From positions 744,001-808,000 of the forward strand of contig JAMXDE010000010.1 of NCBI GenBank assembly GCA_026770025.1: a DNA stretch of 64,000 nt. The letters are read 5' to 3'. The stretch is from Craspedostauros australis. Lineage: Eukaryota > Bacillariophyta > Bacillariophyceae > Mastogloiales > Achnanthaceae. Below are positions 1 through 10,983 of the stretch, piece by piece. The notes under the pieces were generated by a model. The model worked only from the letters and a program-made list of their open reading frames with translations. It did not search any database and was not told where the DNA came from. Positions within the stretch are counted from its first letter, which is position 1. Each line of letters starts with the position of its first letter. Made by a program: the position numbers and the translations under genes.

Positions 1-478
1 GAAGAAGGACGTACATTGGAAGGGATTGAAGCTTGGCCAGAACGGCGTTCGACACTCCTGCGGCTACAAGCAAGAGAAAGACGATGGACAGCTTCATGTT
101 CTTGCCAACGCGCTTCAACGTTCTGCTCACGGCCGTCGAGACTGCTGCACTCAGAACAGTGAACTGGTCGTTATCGCCAGAATGGGCGGATCGTTCTTCG
201 AGCTCCAGCAGGTCCAGCAGTAACGGGCGTCTCAGCTGCTCGTGTCGGCTGTCACCGTCATCGTGACGGCTCGTGCTGTCCAGACCCTCATCTTCCAACG
301 GAAATGCCGCCGGTGATTGTGGCTGCTGCACCCGCGCATCATCATCGCGTTGCTGGTCATCATGCTCCTGTTCTGATTCACCTCGCCGAGTTGCTGGCAA
401 TGATGGTGGGAAACTCGACCGCTTGGATATTCTGCGGAACAGCAACGTCCTCGAGTGATGGTCGCCAGCCGGTATCAT
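1..478 (-). CDS. N-terminal part of a membrane protein, possibly CRT-like transporter (runs off left edge)
   Basis: An open frame starts at ATG 478-476 (context ACCATGA) and stays open to base 1, about 159 codons. Residues 1-125 are polar, rich in Arg, Asp, Gln and Ser, as in a cytosolic N-terminal tail. Residues about 129-150 form a hydrophobic helix, followed by Lys-Leu-Gln-Ser-Leu-Pro-Met-Tyr. The helix with Asn-x-Val-Leu-x-Lys-Leu and a Pro-Met pair just after it resembles the first membrane segment of the chloroquine-resistance-transporter-like (CRT/CLT) family, which moves peptides, thiols or amino acids across vacuolar or plastid membranes. A GTACGT donor at about bases 16-11 may end exon 1 just after the Met codon. 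Only the first helix is visible, so the family call is tentative; the coding nature is better supported than the function. Confidence 0.5.
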   Translation of the reverse strand, partial: MIPAGDHHSRTLLFRRISKRSSFPPSLPATRRGESEQEHDDQQRDDDARVQQPQSPAAFPLEDEGLDSTSRHDDGDSRHEQLRRPLLLDLLELEERSAHSGDNDQFTVLSAAVSTAVSRTLKRVGKNMKLSIVFLLLVAAGVSNAVLAKLQSLPMYVLL

Positions 479-1822
479 GGTGCTTGCTCCCGACGCACGT
501 TTCCAAGTCAGTTCTGACAACGATGCTCCGTGGGTATGGACGAGTGTGAATACAGCAGCAGCACTGGAGGGTATTGGTGTGCCAGCGCAATAATGTCGAC
601 TGTGGCTCTGTCTTGCTTCGTGTTCCTCTTCGCCAAGTGTTGCTGTCACTCTCAATTCTGTTGTGCTTTCTCGCACTCGTATTGTGGTATAGCAAGAGCA
701 GCTACGGTATGGTATGGTGTGGCGAAGTATAGTTGGCCAATAGGCTTTTGGATGATCGGGTCTCTTCCTCCTTGGTCCGTCTTTCGTTGTTGTGATGGCG
801 GTGGTGGAGGCTGTTCAATCGTGATGGTGATGACCACATCCATGACACCCGCAAGACACCCCCACAAAACAACATTCATCCAACGGCCAATCAGTCAGCC
901 AACAACAAGAGATTCCTCCGAACAACAAAGACGACGAAGAAGAAGGCGAACGATTGAATGTGACACGACACCAACGCGCTCAAGAAGCGTGCCAATCACG
1001 ATTCACGAGGGTGATGCCGTCGCGGATCCCAAACGTTGCACATCGCGATCGTCACCGAAAAGAACATCGTTCCGAATTTTGCGCGAGACATCACAGGGCA
1101 CCCGGAAGTTCTGCAGAGAACGTCGGCGAAGAGGCTGTTTCAGACTGTTCACGAAAGTTCTGAAATATTCTATGTAATTCCTATTTCGCCACAGATCCCG
1201 CACGCTTGAAATCGGTACAAAGAGTGTCCTTCTTTCTATCATAGCATACGATTGGAGTTGCCCACAGATGACTGCGTCTTCGGCAGATCAGGGCGTAGCC
1301 GCACCATACCTGCTAGAGTATTCGTATGCACGTACCATAGCTCGTACTCCATTTGTATGAGAGCATTTGCAGAGCAAGCACCAGCAGGTATCAGCAGGCA
1401 CGGGCAAGGCAATTCGTGTCAGCAAGAAGGCAGATCTGTTGCCCGTCAAGGTATTATGTGAGATTGATCTCTGCTTGCATTGCGTTACGTTGTCTTGGTA
1501 CTCGTTCTCGTTGGTGGGTACGTGGTCTGGTAGCCTTTGCTGCAACGCAACGACCGCCACGTCCATGATTCTGCGAGTTGTCTGTTATTGTTGCTCCACC
1601 TGCACCCTGCCATTATGTTTGTTTTGTGTAAATGTTTAATATGTTTTGTTCTTGTACGGCATGTTGATCCCGGTATGGAAGACCTGTGCTCTCAGAGGAG
1701 GAGGAGCATCGTGCTGGTCGTGTTCATGCAGAGAATGCATGTTCCCAAGCCATACGCGCAGAGCATCGGCCATCTTGCGACGACTGCTCTGTCGTACGTC
1801 CTGGAGTCGTCTGGATACAATG
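479..1822. other. Intergenic, no supported gene
   Basis: This stretch lies upstream of the minus-strand gene ending at the left edge and downstream of the bZIP-PAS gene. It probably holds the promoter of the first and the 3' end of the second. Frames here are short, Cys/Arg/Ser-rich and show no domain. Confidence 0.5.
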
Positions 1823-4800
1823 TTATAAACCACCAGATCCCTCTTCAAAGCCGGGGCCTTCGAAGTGGGGCAGCTCCTTGCAGACGTGCAAGATGTGTGT
1901 GATCTCGTCGTTGGAACTGGATCAAGTCGGTTGTTCGTTTCGGTGGATGTTGATTGCATGTATCGGATGATTTTCGAGCAGCAACAGCGAGGAAGGTGGA
2001 TGGATGGATGCATAGAGGAGATAGATGCAGTAGCAAGACATAGGCACAGGCATGAATGATACATGCAAGCAAGCAAATAGTAATGACATAGCAAGACCAT
2101 TGGTGAGTGCGCTGAAAAGAAATACAACATTGGTAGAGTCGAGTACAGTAGAGTTGATGGCATGCAGTCGAACTCCTTCTAACTGTCATCACAACAAACG
2201 GATCCCTCCCCATGTTCTTCAAAACGAACGTCCTGGAACAACACTTACTTGGTGAGAGGAAAGGAGCAAATGAAATTGACCAATTCTCGTCCACTCTTTG
2301 TGTAGCTCATGATCGTGGAGCAGCTGGGACGACCTGACGAGAGGCCGTCGAGATTATGCTGTGGAGGTTCGGTTGAACCTTCACCTTGGAGCATCTCGAA
2401 GAGGCCTTTGCCTTCCACCTCCAGCTGCGTGTATCGTGTCATCCGCGTCCATGCCTCGTTCACGTTCACGATCAGGTACGGTGCCTCTGCCAGCGTGATC
2501 AAGCGCGCTTCGTTTGGAGTCGGCGAGAGGGCCATTTCCAAGCTGCCTGGGATGATCTGCGCTGTGACCTCGCTCCCGCTCGCGCGCTCCAGCTGCTGCA
2601 TAAACCCCATGGCATCGTACAGCATCTCCACGCTCAGCAGTTGGTTGCGTGCCGAGAATGATGCTCTCAGCATCCCTGGCATGATGCATTCAGCAAGGGC
2701 TCCGCAAACGACGGCATCCTGTGTTCGGAAAACGAACGGGCACATCAGCACGTCGTCCATGAGGATCATGTCATCTTCGTTGACATGATAGTAGGCGCGG
2801 ATGTTGCGCCGGTTGCTGGAGGAATTGGAGGAGCTTGTATCGACATCGCCTGAGATGACGATCGGGCTGTCCAACGCAACGCCTGCTCGGAAGCGCTCGT
2901 TGTTGCTGTTCGTTCCGCTGGTGACGTTCGTTCCGTCGGAACCATCACCTTCCATCGCGGCCATCTTCTTGTCGTCACTGTCGTACTTCTGATTCATCGC
3001 CACGCTTGGCATGTGAGCCTGGGTTGCCGACTGCACGGGCAATGTCGGGCGCTTGCCGATGCCTGCGAAGGGAGGAAGCTGAATGGCAGGGGCCGTGCTG
3101 AGCCGTGCATTGTTGACACGTTGCACCATCTGGGACGACATGACTGGGCGGATGTTGTGCGAGATGCCTCCCTTCTTCGCAATGTTGACCGGGAGGTATG
3201 AGTTCGTGCTGATGCTGCTCGTGTTGCTTGTCTTGGTGCCACTCGCGCTCATGCTGACGCTGACGCTGTGAGTGGCGGTGTTGGTGGCTGTCGAAGCCGT
3301 TCCTGGGGCGATCGCGTCGCCATTGACAGTCGTGTCCACGACCTTGACGATCGGAGGGTTGTCCATGGGATCATCGGACTTGTGACGTTTGCTTGGTCTT
3401 GAATTCTTGATCGCGGCTGCTGAATCATCGCTGGAGGACGAGTCTGCACTGACGCGCTTGGTGGCGATGTCCTCCCCGGAGTTGTTGCCTTCTTCCGGCG
3501 AATCTTCTGAGGTTGATTCGCCATTCCTTTCGGATTCGGCGATGTTCATGCCGTGCTGTGAGTGGTACTCATGACGCATCGCTGACTGGTCTTGCTCGTT
3601 GCGCTTGCTTCCGTTGCTGCTGCCGCTCGACGCCGTCACATTCTGGGCTCTGCCATTGCCATTCATCTTTTTGGTTTCGTCAGTCGCCATCGCCTGCTTC
3701 TGGCTCTTGCTTTCCGTCTGGGGCTGGTTGCGATTCTCTTCGCCGCTTGAACCGCTTGATCCATGCCCAGAAGAACCAGAACTGGAAGACATGCTGGATA
3801 CGGCATGCTGATACCGCCCATTGCGGCTGATGATGTCTCTTGGCATATGCTTCCGTCCTGTCCTCTCTTCCTTGCGGACGAAGAAGTCTTCCCGCTTGAT
3901 CATGATCCATCGTTGACTCCTCGATCCGACGCATTCAACCATCACGACCAGACTTGCAGCATCGGCGATCACAGCGTCCACACCCTTGGCAATGCGACAT
4001 TCCTGCAGTCACAAAGTGTTGACCGGGCATTGGGTGGGGAGGGCATGTAGGTAACGACGACATACGAGTACACGTCATTTCAGTTCATCGATTGATCGGT
4101 GGTACAATTCACGAGCGACAGAAGGAAGGAAGGAAGGAGATAGATAGAGAGTGAGTGAGTGAGATAAATCCACAGCCTGGGCTTGATCGAGCACTAAATC
4201 AGACGCACGCCGTCGCATGCTCGCAAGTTCATTGGTAGACAGCAGATTGAGCAAGCCAGCAATCGGGCCATCAAGCACTGGAGAGTGCACAGAGCCGACC
4301 AACCTTTTCACGTACCTGTTGGATCTCGCTGCGCCGAAAGCATCGATACGGTGTCACAGGTTGCTTGAACCAAAATGAATCTTCGAGTATGGTCGCCCAC
4401 TTTCGTTTGTCGCGTTCGAACTTGGCATGGAAGCGTAGGAAGCTGCGAACCACAGCCCGGCGCACGCTCTGCACTTCTGCCAGATGCTGGATCGCAACTC
4501 TTCGTTGCTTGAGCTCCTCTGAACGGTCTGATTGCAAGTCGTCCAACAACTCCTTGAGCTTTTGGATGTATGCCTTCTTGCGCTTTCGCGTGAGGCGCGC
4601 ATGCACCTTGTTCCTTTCCTTGCTGAGCTTGAGCTTCTCCTCTGGCGTGAGGTCCTTCTTGCGTCGGCCACCGGCCTTGTCTTCCCTGAGTAGAGCTGCT
4701 TCTGCGGGCGTCGTGACCTCGGCCGCCGCCGCATTCAGCTGTGCTTCGATCGATGCGGAGGAACTTCGAGGTAGGCTCATCATCCCCATCCCGTTGAACG

Positions 4801-5950
4801 CAATCGGCGCACCCTGTTGCAGAGGTATCCCACCGACTTGCATTTGCTGCTGCAGGCGTACATGCTGCTGCTGCTGAAACGGTTGGACATGTTGTTGTTG
4901 TTGTTGCTGCTGCTGTTGTTGCTGTACATGAACTTGTGCCTGTTGGTGTGTCTGCTGCGTTGGTTGAGGCTGTGTGGGCCTTTGCTGCTGCTGCTGCTGT
5001 TGTTGTTGCTGCGGTGGCTGTTGCAGATGTTGGGGTTGCTGCAATTGCTGTTGGGGCTGCTGCTGCTGTTGTTGTTGTTGTTGCTGTTGTTGTTGCTGCT
5101 GTTGCTGCAAGTGCATCTGTTGTAGCTGTTGTTGCTGCAGGTGTGCATTGGGGGGCTGCTGATATTGAATCTGCATCTGTTGTTGCTGCTGCTGCGCCGG
5201 CGCTTGTTGCTGTTGTGACTGTTGGAGTTGCAATTGAAGCTGCTGTTGTTGCTGTTGTTGCTGCTGTTGTTGTTGCTGTTGTTGCTGCTGTTGTTGTTGC
5301 TGATGTTGCTGTTGATGATCGTGCTTCTGCAACTGGCTTTGCATTTGGACTGTTTGTTGCAGGTCTTGTTGCGGTTGCTGATAATGTTGCTGCTGAGCCT
5401 GTTGTTGCTGCTGTTGCTGCTGCAATGGGTTATGGATCACTTGGCCATGCTGCGTTAGGTGCGGTTGGGAGCTCATCGTGGTTTGGTGCATCATATGCGG
5501 AGCTCCTGGCACAGGTGCCGCTGGTGGTGGCGCTCTCATCGGAGCCGCGTATGGAGAGGCGTTGGTTGCCACTGCCGGCGATGTTGTTATCTGAGGCATG
5601 GACATTCCGCTTGCCGCAGCCACAGCAGCCACGGCGCTATTGGCCTGGTTGAGCGCATTGTTGTTCTGCCCGAGGACATCAGGCATGCTGTAGAAGGCGC
5701 CTGGGTTGGTGATCATTGCGGCAGGAGGGAACAGAGGCGATCCCACTGCAGTCGCAGCCAAGGTTGGGTTCGTCATGAGTCCCATGAGATGCATGGCCAT
5801 GTTGGGGACTTGACTTGTCAGCTGCTGATTGGCGACAGCAGCCGCTGCCGCGGCCGTATGTCCCTGCATCCCGTTGGGATTTGGAGCAATGGGAGCCGGT
5901 GCGGGATTAGGTATCCCTGGCTGGTCTGGAGGAGGTTGTCTCCCGTCCAT
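1823..5950 (-). CDS. bZIP-PAS transcription factor with long polyglutamine region
   Basis: Three exons: 5950-4316, 4002-2249 and 1916-1823, joined by introns of 313 nt (donor CAG|GTACGT, acceptor CTGCAG) and 332 nt (AA|GTAAGT, acceptor CCAG). The joined frame gives 1160 residues. Residues about 1-165 are Ala/Pro/Met-rich, about 170-367 are Gln-rich, and a basic region with Asn447-x7-Arg455 is followed by a short Leu-rich helix. The conserved block after it, Cys-Phe-Arg-Arg-Ser-Glu-Ile, runs across intron 1 into Ile-Ala-Asp-Ala-Ala-Ser. A Ser/Asn-rich spacer leads to a PAS-like domain at about 1030-1145, which is only completed by the short third exon (Asn-Asp-Glu-Ile-Thr-His). bZIP plus PAS is a known stramenopile combination; the PAS part presumably senses a ligand or partner. 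No LOV chromophore motif (GRNCRFLQ type) is seen, so it is not an aureochrome. Targets are unknown. Confidence 0.88.
4848..5443 (-). repeat. CAG/CAA tract coding polyglutamine
   Basis: About 600 bp of mixed CAG and CAA codons (CTG/TTG on the plus strand) inside exon 1 of the bZIP-PAS gene. It encodes runs of roughly 10-20 Gln broken by His, Pro, Leu and Met. The codon mixing should slow slippage compared with a pure CAG run. Confidence 0.9.
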
Positions 5951-7468
5951 GGTCGAATTGTTGTTGTTGGAATATGCGCTGGGGACTGCACGTCAACAGC
6001 GAGACACGGCGCGAGTACGAGTACGAGTATGAATACGAGTGTTCCCTGCGATCTCTTCCGCTGCGTCTTTTCTGAAGGTCTTTGCGTTATGATGTCACGT
6101 GCGATGATGCCGATCGTCCCGCTGTGTGATCGCAAGGCGCTGATCCAAGAAGGCCGGAGTTTCTCGAAAACCCGTTGCGCGTGGTTACACTCTTGCTCGT
6201 GATTCCTGGTGTGCCGCTGTGATTGCTGCTGGTGATACTCAATGAGGTGAAGTGGATCCCGTTGGTGGGCGCTGACTTCTTGCTGCTGTGGACTGTTGGC
6301 GCCACTGACCAACCGTTTCTTCCTTTTCTGATGCCTTCGTCTCCGCTTGTCGTCGCCGCCGCTGTTGACTTCGATGGTGACAGTGATGCTGATGATGAAT
6401 GCTCCTCCCTTCCAGGTTTACGATGCTGTTGGTATTGTGGATGCGATTGTTGCTGATGGTTGCTGATAGTTCTTAATACTCTTGATGTTGCTATTTGTTG
6501 ACGATCCTTGTCGTCCTCGATGTGGATGTTGATGTTGGTGTGAATGATGATGATGATGATCGTCTTCGGAGCAGCAGAAAAGCAAGGAAGGAATCGACCA
6601 ACTCACCCGCATGAGAGGCCTTCGCTCATTCGTGCCCTTGCTGCTTGCTCTGCCATCATCGTGGGTACCAATACTCACACCAAGAACCGATCGGTGCTGC
6701 CTCGTCCCGTTCCCATACGGTGTGGCCGGCTGGAGCCGAGTTCTTGAAACGGTGAATGACACGAAAATGTGATCAGCCCATCCACCAAAAAGGGTTCCTG
6801 ACGATCGTTGCTGTTGGCCTTAAATAAAATCAGCGTGTTGATGGGGACAAGGTGCGTACATAGGTACTCTGTCTTTGTGCTTGCACCAATCACATGTCTC
6901 CATTCAGGGACGTCATTCCACATGTCCAGCAGCTGCTCTTGGTGATAAAACAGATGGGAAAGGGTTTTTCGGGCTCCAACGGTCAAGTTTGTCGCACATT
7001 TGATACATACGACCAACGAAAACAATTTGGCTGCAACGTGACTCATTGGAATAAACGACATACTTTCGACCCATGCGATTCAAATGACCCACAAGAACAC
7101 GAACCGGAGAAGCGACAGGCCAACACCACAGGGCGAAAAACACGACAACAGAAGGGACGCGGAAGGAGACGAAGCGAGAGAGGGAGAGGAAAGAGCAGAA
7201 AGGAACAGTTGGAAAGGGAAGCTCGACAGCCACAAACAGGCACAAAATCCCCATGCAACAGGCCAAAGGGCAAGAGGAGACGCAAACAGCTGCGCCCGAC
7301 GCAACGAGCGCACACGAAGAGAGCGGACGAAGCAAAACGATCGCTGGACTGACGAGGACTCACCACAATCACGCAGCACCAGTTGTGTGCATTGTCTCCC
7401 CAAATCATCCCGCAGCCTTCACAACACCTTCCCCTTGTTCTCATTGAATACTACAACCACCTGCAACC
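5951..7468. other. Intergenic region between divergent bZIP-PAS and UBC2 genes
   Basis: It must hold both promoters. A minus-strand frame at 6675-7061 (128 residues) has no recognisable domain and odd composition, so I do not call it. Nothing else stands out. Confidence 0.5.
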
Positions 7469-8864
7469 ATGAGCACCAGTGCGCGACGCCGTCTCCTTCG
7501 GGACTTCAAAAGGTACGACTCGATGACTGCTTTCGTACATTCCACTTGTGACCTGAGTTCCGTTGGGTTGCGTATCCCCTTTCTCGCAGTTTCGTGAAGA
7601 ACGCAATCCGACCAAACGTGAGGCTGTTGTTGCGATGTCGGGTTGCTCTTCTCAGCGCTCATTGAGTTGGAAGGGTGGATGCATGGATAGATGCATTTGA
7701 TGAGTCGGTGGATGGCAGACCAGGGTTGCTTCCATGCCACGCTATGCTTTGCCTTTGTCACGCTTCCAGTTGCAATTCTACCGCTACGTTTCTTGATGCC
7801 ACCAGCAGTCCATCAAGGTTGCATGCGCAATTGCGGTTGCAGTCACCCACGCAAGTCGAGGCAGAGGTGGTGGAATCGTCAACAACAAGGTCGGAAGCAA
7901 CAGCAGATAACGATACCAACAGGACGAGAGCGGAGACTATTGTCATGAGCAACAGGAGGAGCAGCAGCAACGTTAGGAGGACGAATGCCATTCGGAAGGT
8001 CCACGAATGGAGAACGGAGGTTCCATCATCACAATGGGATGACGCCCACGAGAGCCTCGCAACGAGAGGTCGGAACATCTCCGGGACATCTCCAACACAG
8101 ACTGAGGGCAAGTGCCAGGGATTGCGGAAATAATGGAGATTCAAGGAATCAGATCCTGCGACGATGACGCGCGAGAACTCCCTGGTTGCGGGCGTCTGCA
8201 TGCACTGTCCTCCGCGCATCCACACGCAGATGCAGATGCCATTCTTCATGACACTCCCAATCATTCCTCTTGCTGCCACTCCCACGCCACCTCGCCTGCG
8301 TACCACACTGGATTGAATAATTCATCTGCATGCCGTCTTGTGAGCTGACCTCCGTGTCTGAATGCGTTCTGCTTTCTCTGCGCCCGTTTTTTCCCCAAAT
8401 GGCACCAACAACATAAAATACACAATCGGCGATGAACCAACAGACTCCAGAGCGACCCTCCGTCTGGCGTCACTGGGGCTCCGATGGACACGAATATCAT
8501 GATGTGGCAAGCAGTAATTTTCGGTCCCGACGACACCCCGTGGGAGGGAGGAACGTTCAAATTGGTGCTGGAATTCACTGAGGACTACCCGAACAAGGCG
8601 CCCCAAGTCCGATTCCTCACCAAGATGTTCCACCCCAACATTTACAATGATGGTCAAATCTGCCTCGATATTCTGCAAAACCAATGGTCTCCAATCTACG
8701 ACATATCGGCAATCCTGACAAGTATCCAGTCCTTGCTCTGCGATCCAAACCCGGCCTCGCCGGCCAACTCAGAAGCAAGCCGGCTTTACAACGAAAATCG
8801 TCGCGAATACAATCGCAGAGTGCGGGAGATTGTGGAGCAATCCTGGCTCGATGATGAATCATAA
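7469..8864 (+). CDS. UBC2: Ubiquitin-conjugating enzyme E2, RAD6/UBC2 type
   Basis: Two exons: 7469-7512 and 8444-8864, with a 931-nt intron (AAAAG|GTACGA, acceptor CAACAG). The product is 154 residues; human UBE2A/B has 152. The N-terminus [15 protein letters not shown] is the RAD6 signature. The HPN motif is at 78-80 and the catalytic cysteine is Cys88 in Asp-Gly-Gln-Ile-Cys-Leu-Asp. RAD6 with its RING partners monoubiquitinates PCNA in DNA-damage tolerance and histone H2B in transcription. The short tail Trp-Leu-Asp-Asp-Glu-Ser lacks the long acidic tail of yeast Rad6. The intron is unusually long for this window and separates a 14-codon first exon from the rest; the start is fixed by the conserved N-terminus. 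The family call is secure. Confidence 0.95.
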
Positions 8865-9328
8865 TTCCATCGGCCAGCAACGCGGTGGAGCAGTCCGAGG
8901 AACATGCGAGGCGAAAGGAGCAAATCGCCGGAACGGGCATGAGCAGCTCCTACGTCCCCACATACTCAACGAGTATGCCCACACACGCAGCACACAAATA
9001 CAAAGACACACAAGCAAGAATAATCATTAGTGCCGCAGGGTTGTCAGACGTCTTCCGTTACCATTAACTCAGCGCTTGCATCCTCTCAGCCTTCGGAGAG
9101 TCCTGGTATTGCGCATGTTCCGCTTCGGGAGAATTCGCAACCGCGGCCTACGCTACTCGTTCGTAGCTGTTGTGAGCTTTATGATTTTCATGTTCTTGTG
9201 TGCGGCTCTTGCAGGTTCCATTCGTGCTCGTAGTTGAGACTTCCCCACTCTCCAACGATGGATGTATGGCCATATGTGTTTACTATTCTTCACATTTAGT
9301 ATGCGCGAGTACTGTGACGCAGCGTGCA
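8865..9328. other. Convergent 3' intergenic region
   Basis: It lies between the ends of UBC2 (+) and the L7Ae-type gene (-). I see only presumed 3' untranslated sequence and no coding signal. Confidence 0.5.
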
Positions 9329-10201
9329 TTAGGATTTCATTTCACTCGCGATGAAATCCACAAAAGAAGCCATCGGCAGATCCTTGGGATCTGCAGGATT
9401 CGGAACCATCGCGATGACAGATGCCTTCTTCATGCCCATTGCTTCGCCCAGCTCGTGTGATGCTTTGCCCGGAAGCATCAGCAACGGAATTCCAAGCGCC
9501 TTGGCTTGCACGGGGACGTGGCAAAGCATCGTGGGCGGGTAGATATCTCTCGCCATCACGATGAGCGACGGTTTTGCATCATCTGGATCGGCGAGATCAG
9601 CCTCAACACCGTCATCTTGCCCTTTCATCCGTTGGCTTCGCTGCATCATGCACTTATCCAAGGCCCTCGTGCATTGATTTGTGCCAATCAACAGCCTCCT
9701 CCACTTTTTCTCGTTTTGGTCCGATCGTTGTTCTCGTCTGGAGCTGTCGTCTGCAGGTTTGCTTTCGTGACCGTCGTGACGAACAGCATTCCCAACAGAA
9801 CCCTCATTCGTCGCACTCGTACTGGCCTTGAGCACTGCCTTCTTCCTTCGCAGCTTGCCATCTGTCACAGTCAAGCAATGCGTGACGTTCCTCGTTGCCT
9901 TGGCGACGGGGCGCACCTTGTACTGGTCGACGATTTCCTTCCGGAACCGATCCAGGAACAGTTGCTTCAGGAATGACGCTGCTGGCTGCGTCGACACGAC
10001 GTCTTCTGGAAAGTAAGATGGTTGACCTGGACTCTGCTTCTGTCTCTGCATCTCCGATTGCGAGTGCGATCCATCATCCTTTCGATCCTTGGGCTGGATC
10101 GTCGACGGAAACCCAAGCACTGAAATCAATGATTCGCCATCAAGAAATGATTTCTGTGGCTGCCGCTTTCGTTTCCGTTTCGACTTGGATGATTGGTTCA
10201 T
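9329..10201 (-). CDS. L7Ae-fold RNA-binding protein, Rpp38/Pop3-like (RNase P/MRP subunit)
   Basis: A single exon of 290 residues from ATG 10201-10199. The N-terminus is Lys/Arg-rich (Ser-Lys-Arg-Lys-Arg-Lys-Arg), a likely nuclear or nucleolar signal, and the middle is polar. From about residue 170 there is an L7Ae/L30e-type domain: Leu-Leu-Ile-Gly-Thr-Asn-Gln-Cys-Thr-Arg-Ala-Leu, then Ile-Val-Met-Ala-Arg-Asp-Ile-Tyr-Pro-Pro, then Leu-Gly-Ile-Pro-Leu-Leu-Met-Leu-Pro, and finally Ala-Met-Gly-Met-Lys-Lys-Ala-Ser-Val-Ile-Ala. The Gly-x-Asn-x-x-Thr-Arg-Ala-Leu-(Asp/Glu) start of the domain fits Rpp38 of animals and Pop3 of yeast, which bind kink-turns in RNase P and RNase MRP RNA. Other L7Ae proteins (Nhp2, SBP2) are possible, but length and the basic tail favour Rpp38. 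In-frame sequence extends further upstream to 10276 without an ATG. Confidence 0.7.
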   Translation of the reverse strand: MNQSSKSKRKRKRQPQKSFLDGESLISVLGFPSTIQPKDRKDDGSHSQSEMQRQKQSPGQPSYFPEDVVSTQPAASFLKQLFLDRFRKEIVDQYKVRPVAKATRNVTHCLTVTDGKLRRKKAVLKASTSATNEGSVGNAVRHDGHESKPADDSSRREQRSDQNEKKWRRLLIGTNQCTRALDKCMMQRSQRMKGQDDGVEADLADPDDAKPSLIVMARDIYPPTMLCHVPVQAKALGIPLLMLPGKASHELGEAMGMKKASVIAMVPNPADPKDLPMASFVDFIASEMKS

Positions 10202-10983
10202 GATGTCGAATTGGGACGCCGCTCTTCCGGTGCTTCTGAATATTTTGAATATTCCATGAGTACGCCCTGACGACAACGATTCTTTTCCGGTGCTGACGGC
10301 TGCTCAGTGGAGATCGTCGCTCGTCAATGAGCATCACTTCGTGTCGCCATCAACGACAACAACAACAACAACAACAGCATGACAGATGCGGTCCTGCGCG
10401 CGGAGGCGGGTGGTGGTCGCGGCGAAATTGTGAGAGTGTTTAGTCCTACGAGTCGGACGTCAAGAAACAACATGAAAGAAGATTGCACAGAGTGAGAACC
10501 ATGTGCAGAACTCCACTCAAAGCCAACTCGCAGGAGAAGATGTGCAACCAACACTCAGAGAGACCACCACCAGGAAGGCACGGATACGAGTCATCGCACT
10601 CCGTTTTGTGCTCGAGAGAAGAACAGGTGGTTCAACCAGCAGCACTCCATCATTGGCGTCAATGAGAGACAGAGGAAGACGGAAAGAGAAAGAGAGGGAA
10701 AACTGAGATTGACTAGGCGCGTCGGCCATCACTCAGAACAACACTTGAGGACGGTCCATCATCGCAGCGCTGATCTGTGAAGCAACGCTGCTCCACTCCA
10801 CTCTGCTCTGCTCCGCTGCGTTACACTCTACTCGTATCATCCTCTACGCCATTGCGTGCGAGTGCTCTGGAAGCATCCGATCTCATCACCACTTTCATAC
10901 GCGAGCAAGTTGCGTTGTTCGCACCCATTGTATTTCAGCATCCGAATCACAAGAAGACAGCTCGTCACGGTCAAAATCTCACA
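10202..10983. other. Divergent promoter region between Rpp38-like and TMX-like genes
   Basis: About 780 bp with an AAC/ACA-rich run near 10350-10375 and no supported gene. Confidence 0.5.

Noticed and set aside
530-1177. Plus-strand frame of 215 codons
   Set aside because: Cys/Arg/Ser-rich composition that follows local base bias, with no domain and no conserved block; judged chance.
4936-5652. Long plus-strand Ala/Val- and Cys/Leu-rich frames opposite the bZIP-PAS gene
   Set aside because: They are antisense shadows of the CAG/CAA tract.
6675-7061. Minus-strand frame of 128 codons upstream of the bZIP-PAS gene
   Set aside because: Some protein-like stretches, but no recognised domain, no supporting splice sites and a position expected for a promoter.
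7675-8133. Plus-strand frame inside the UBC2 intron
   Set aside because: It lies wholly within the 931-nt intron defined by strong splice sites and the RAD6 protein match; composition looks random.
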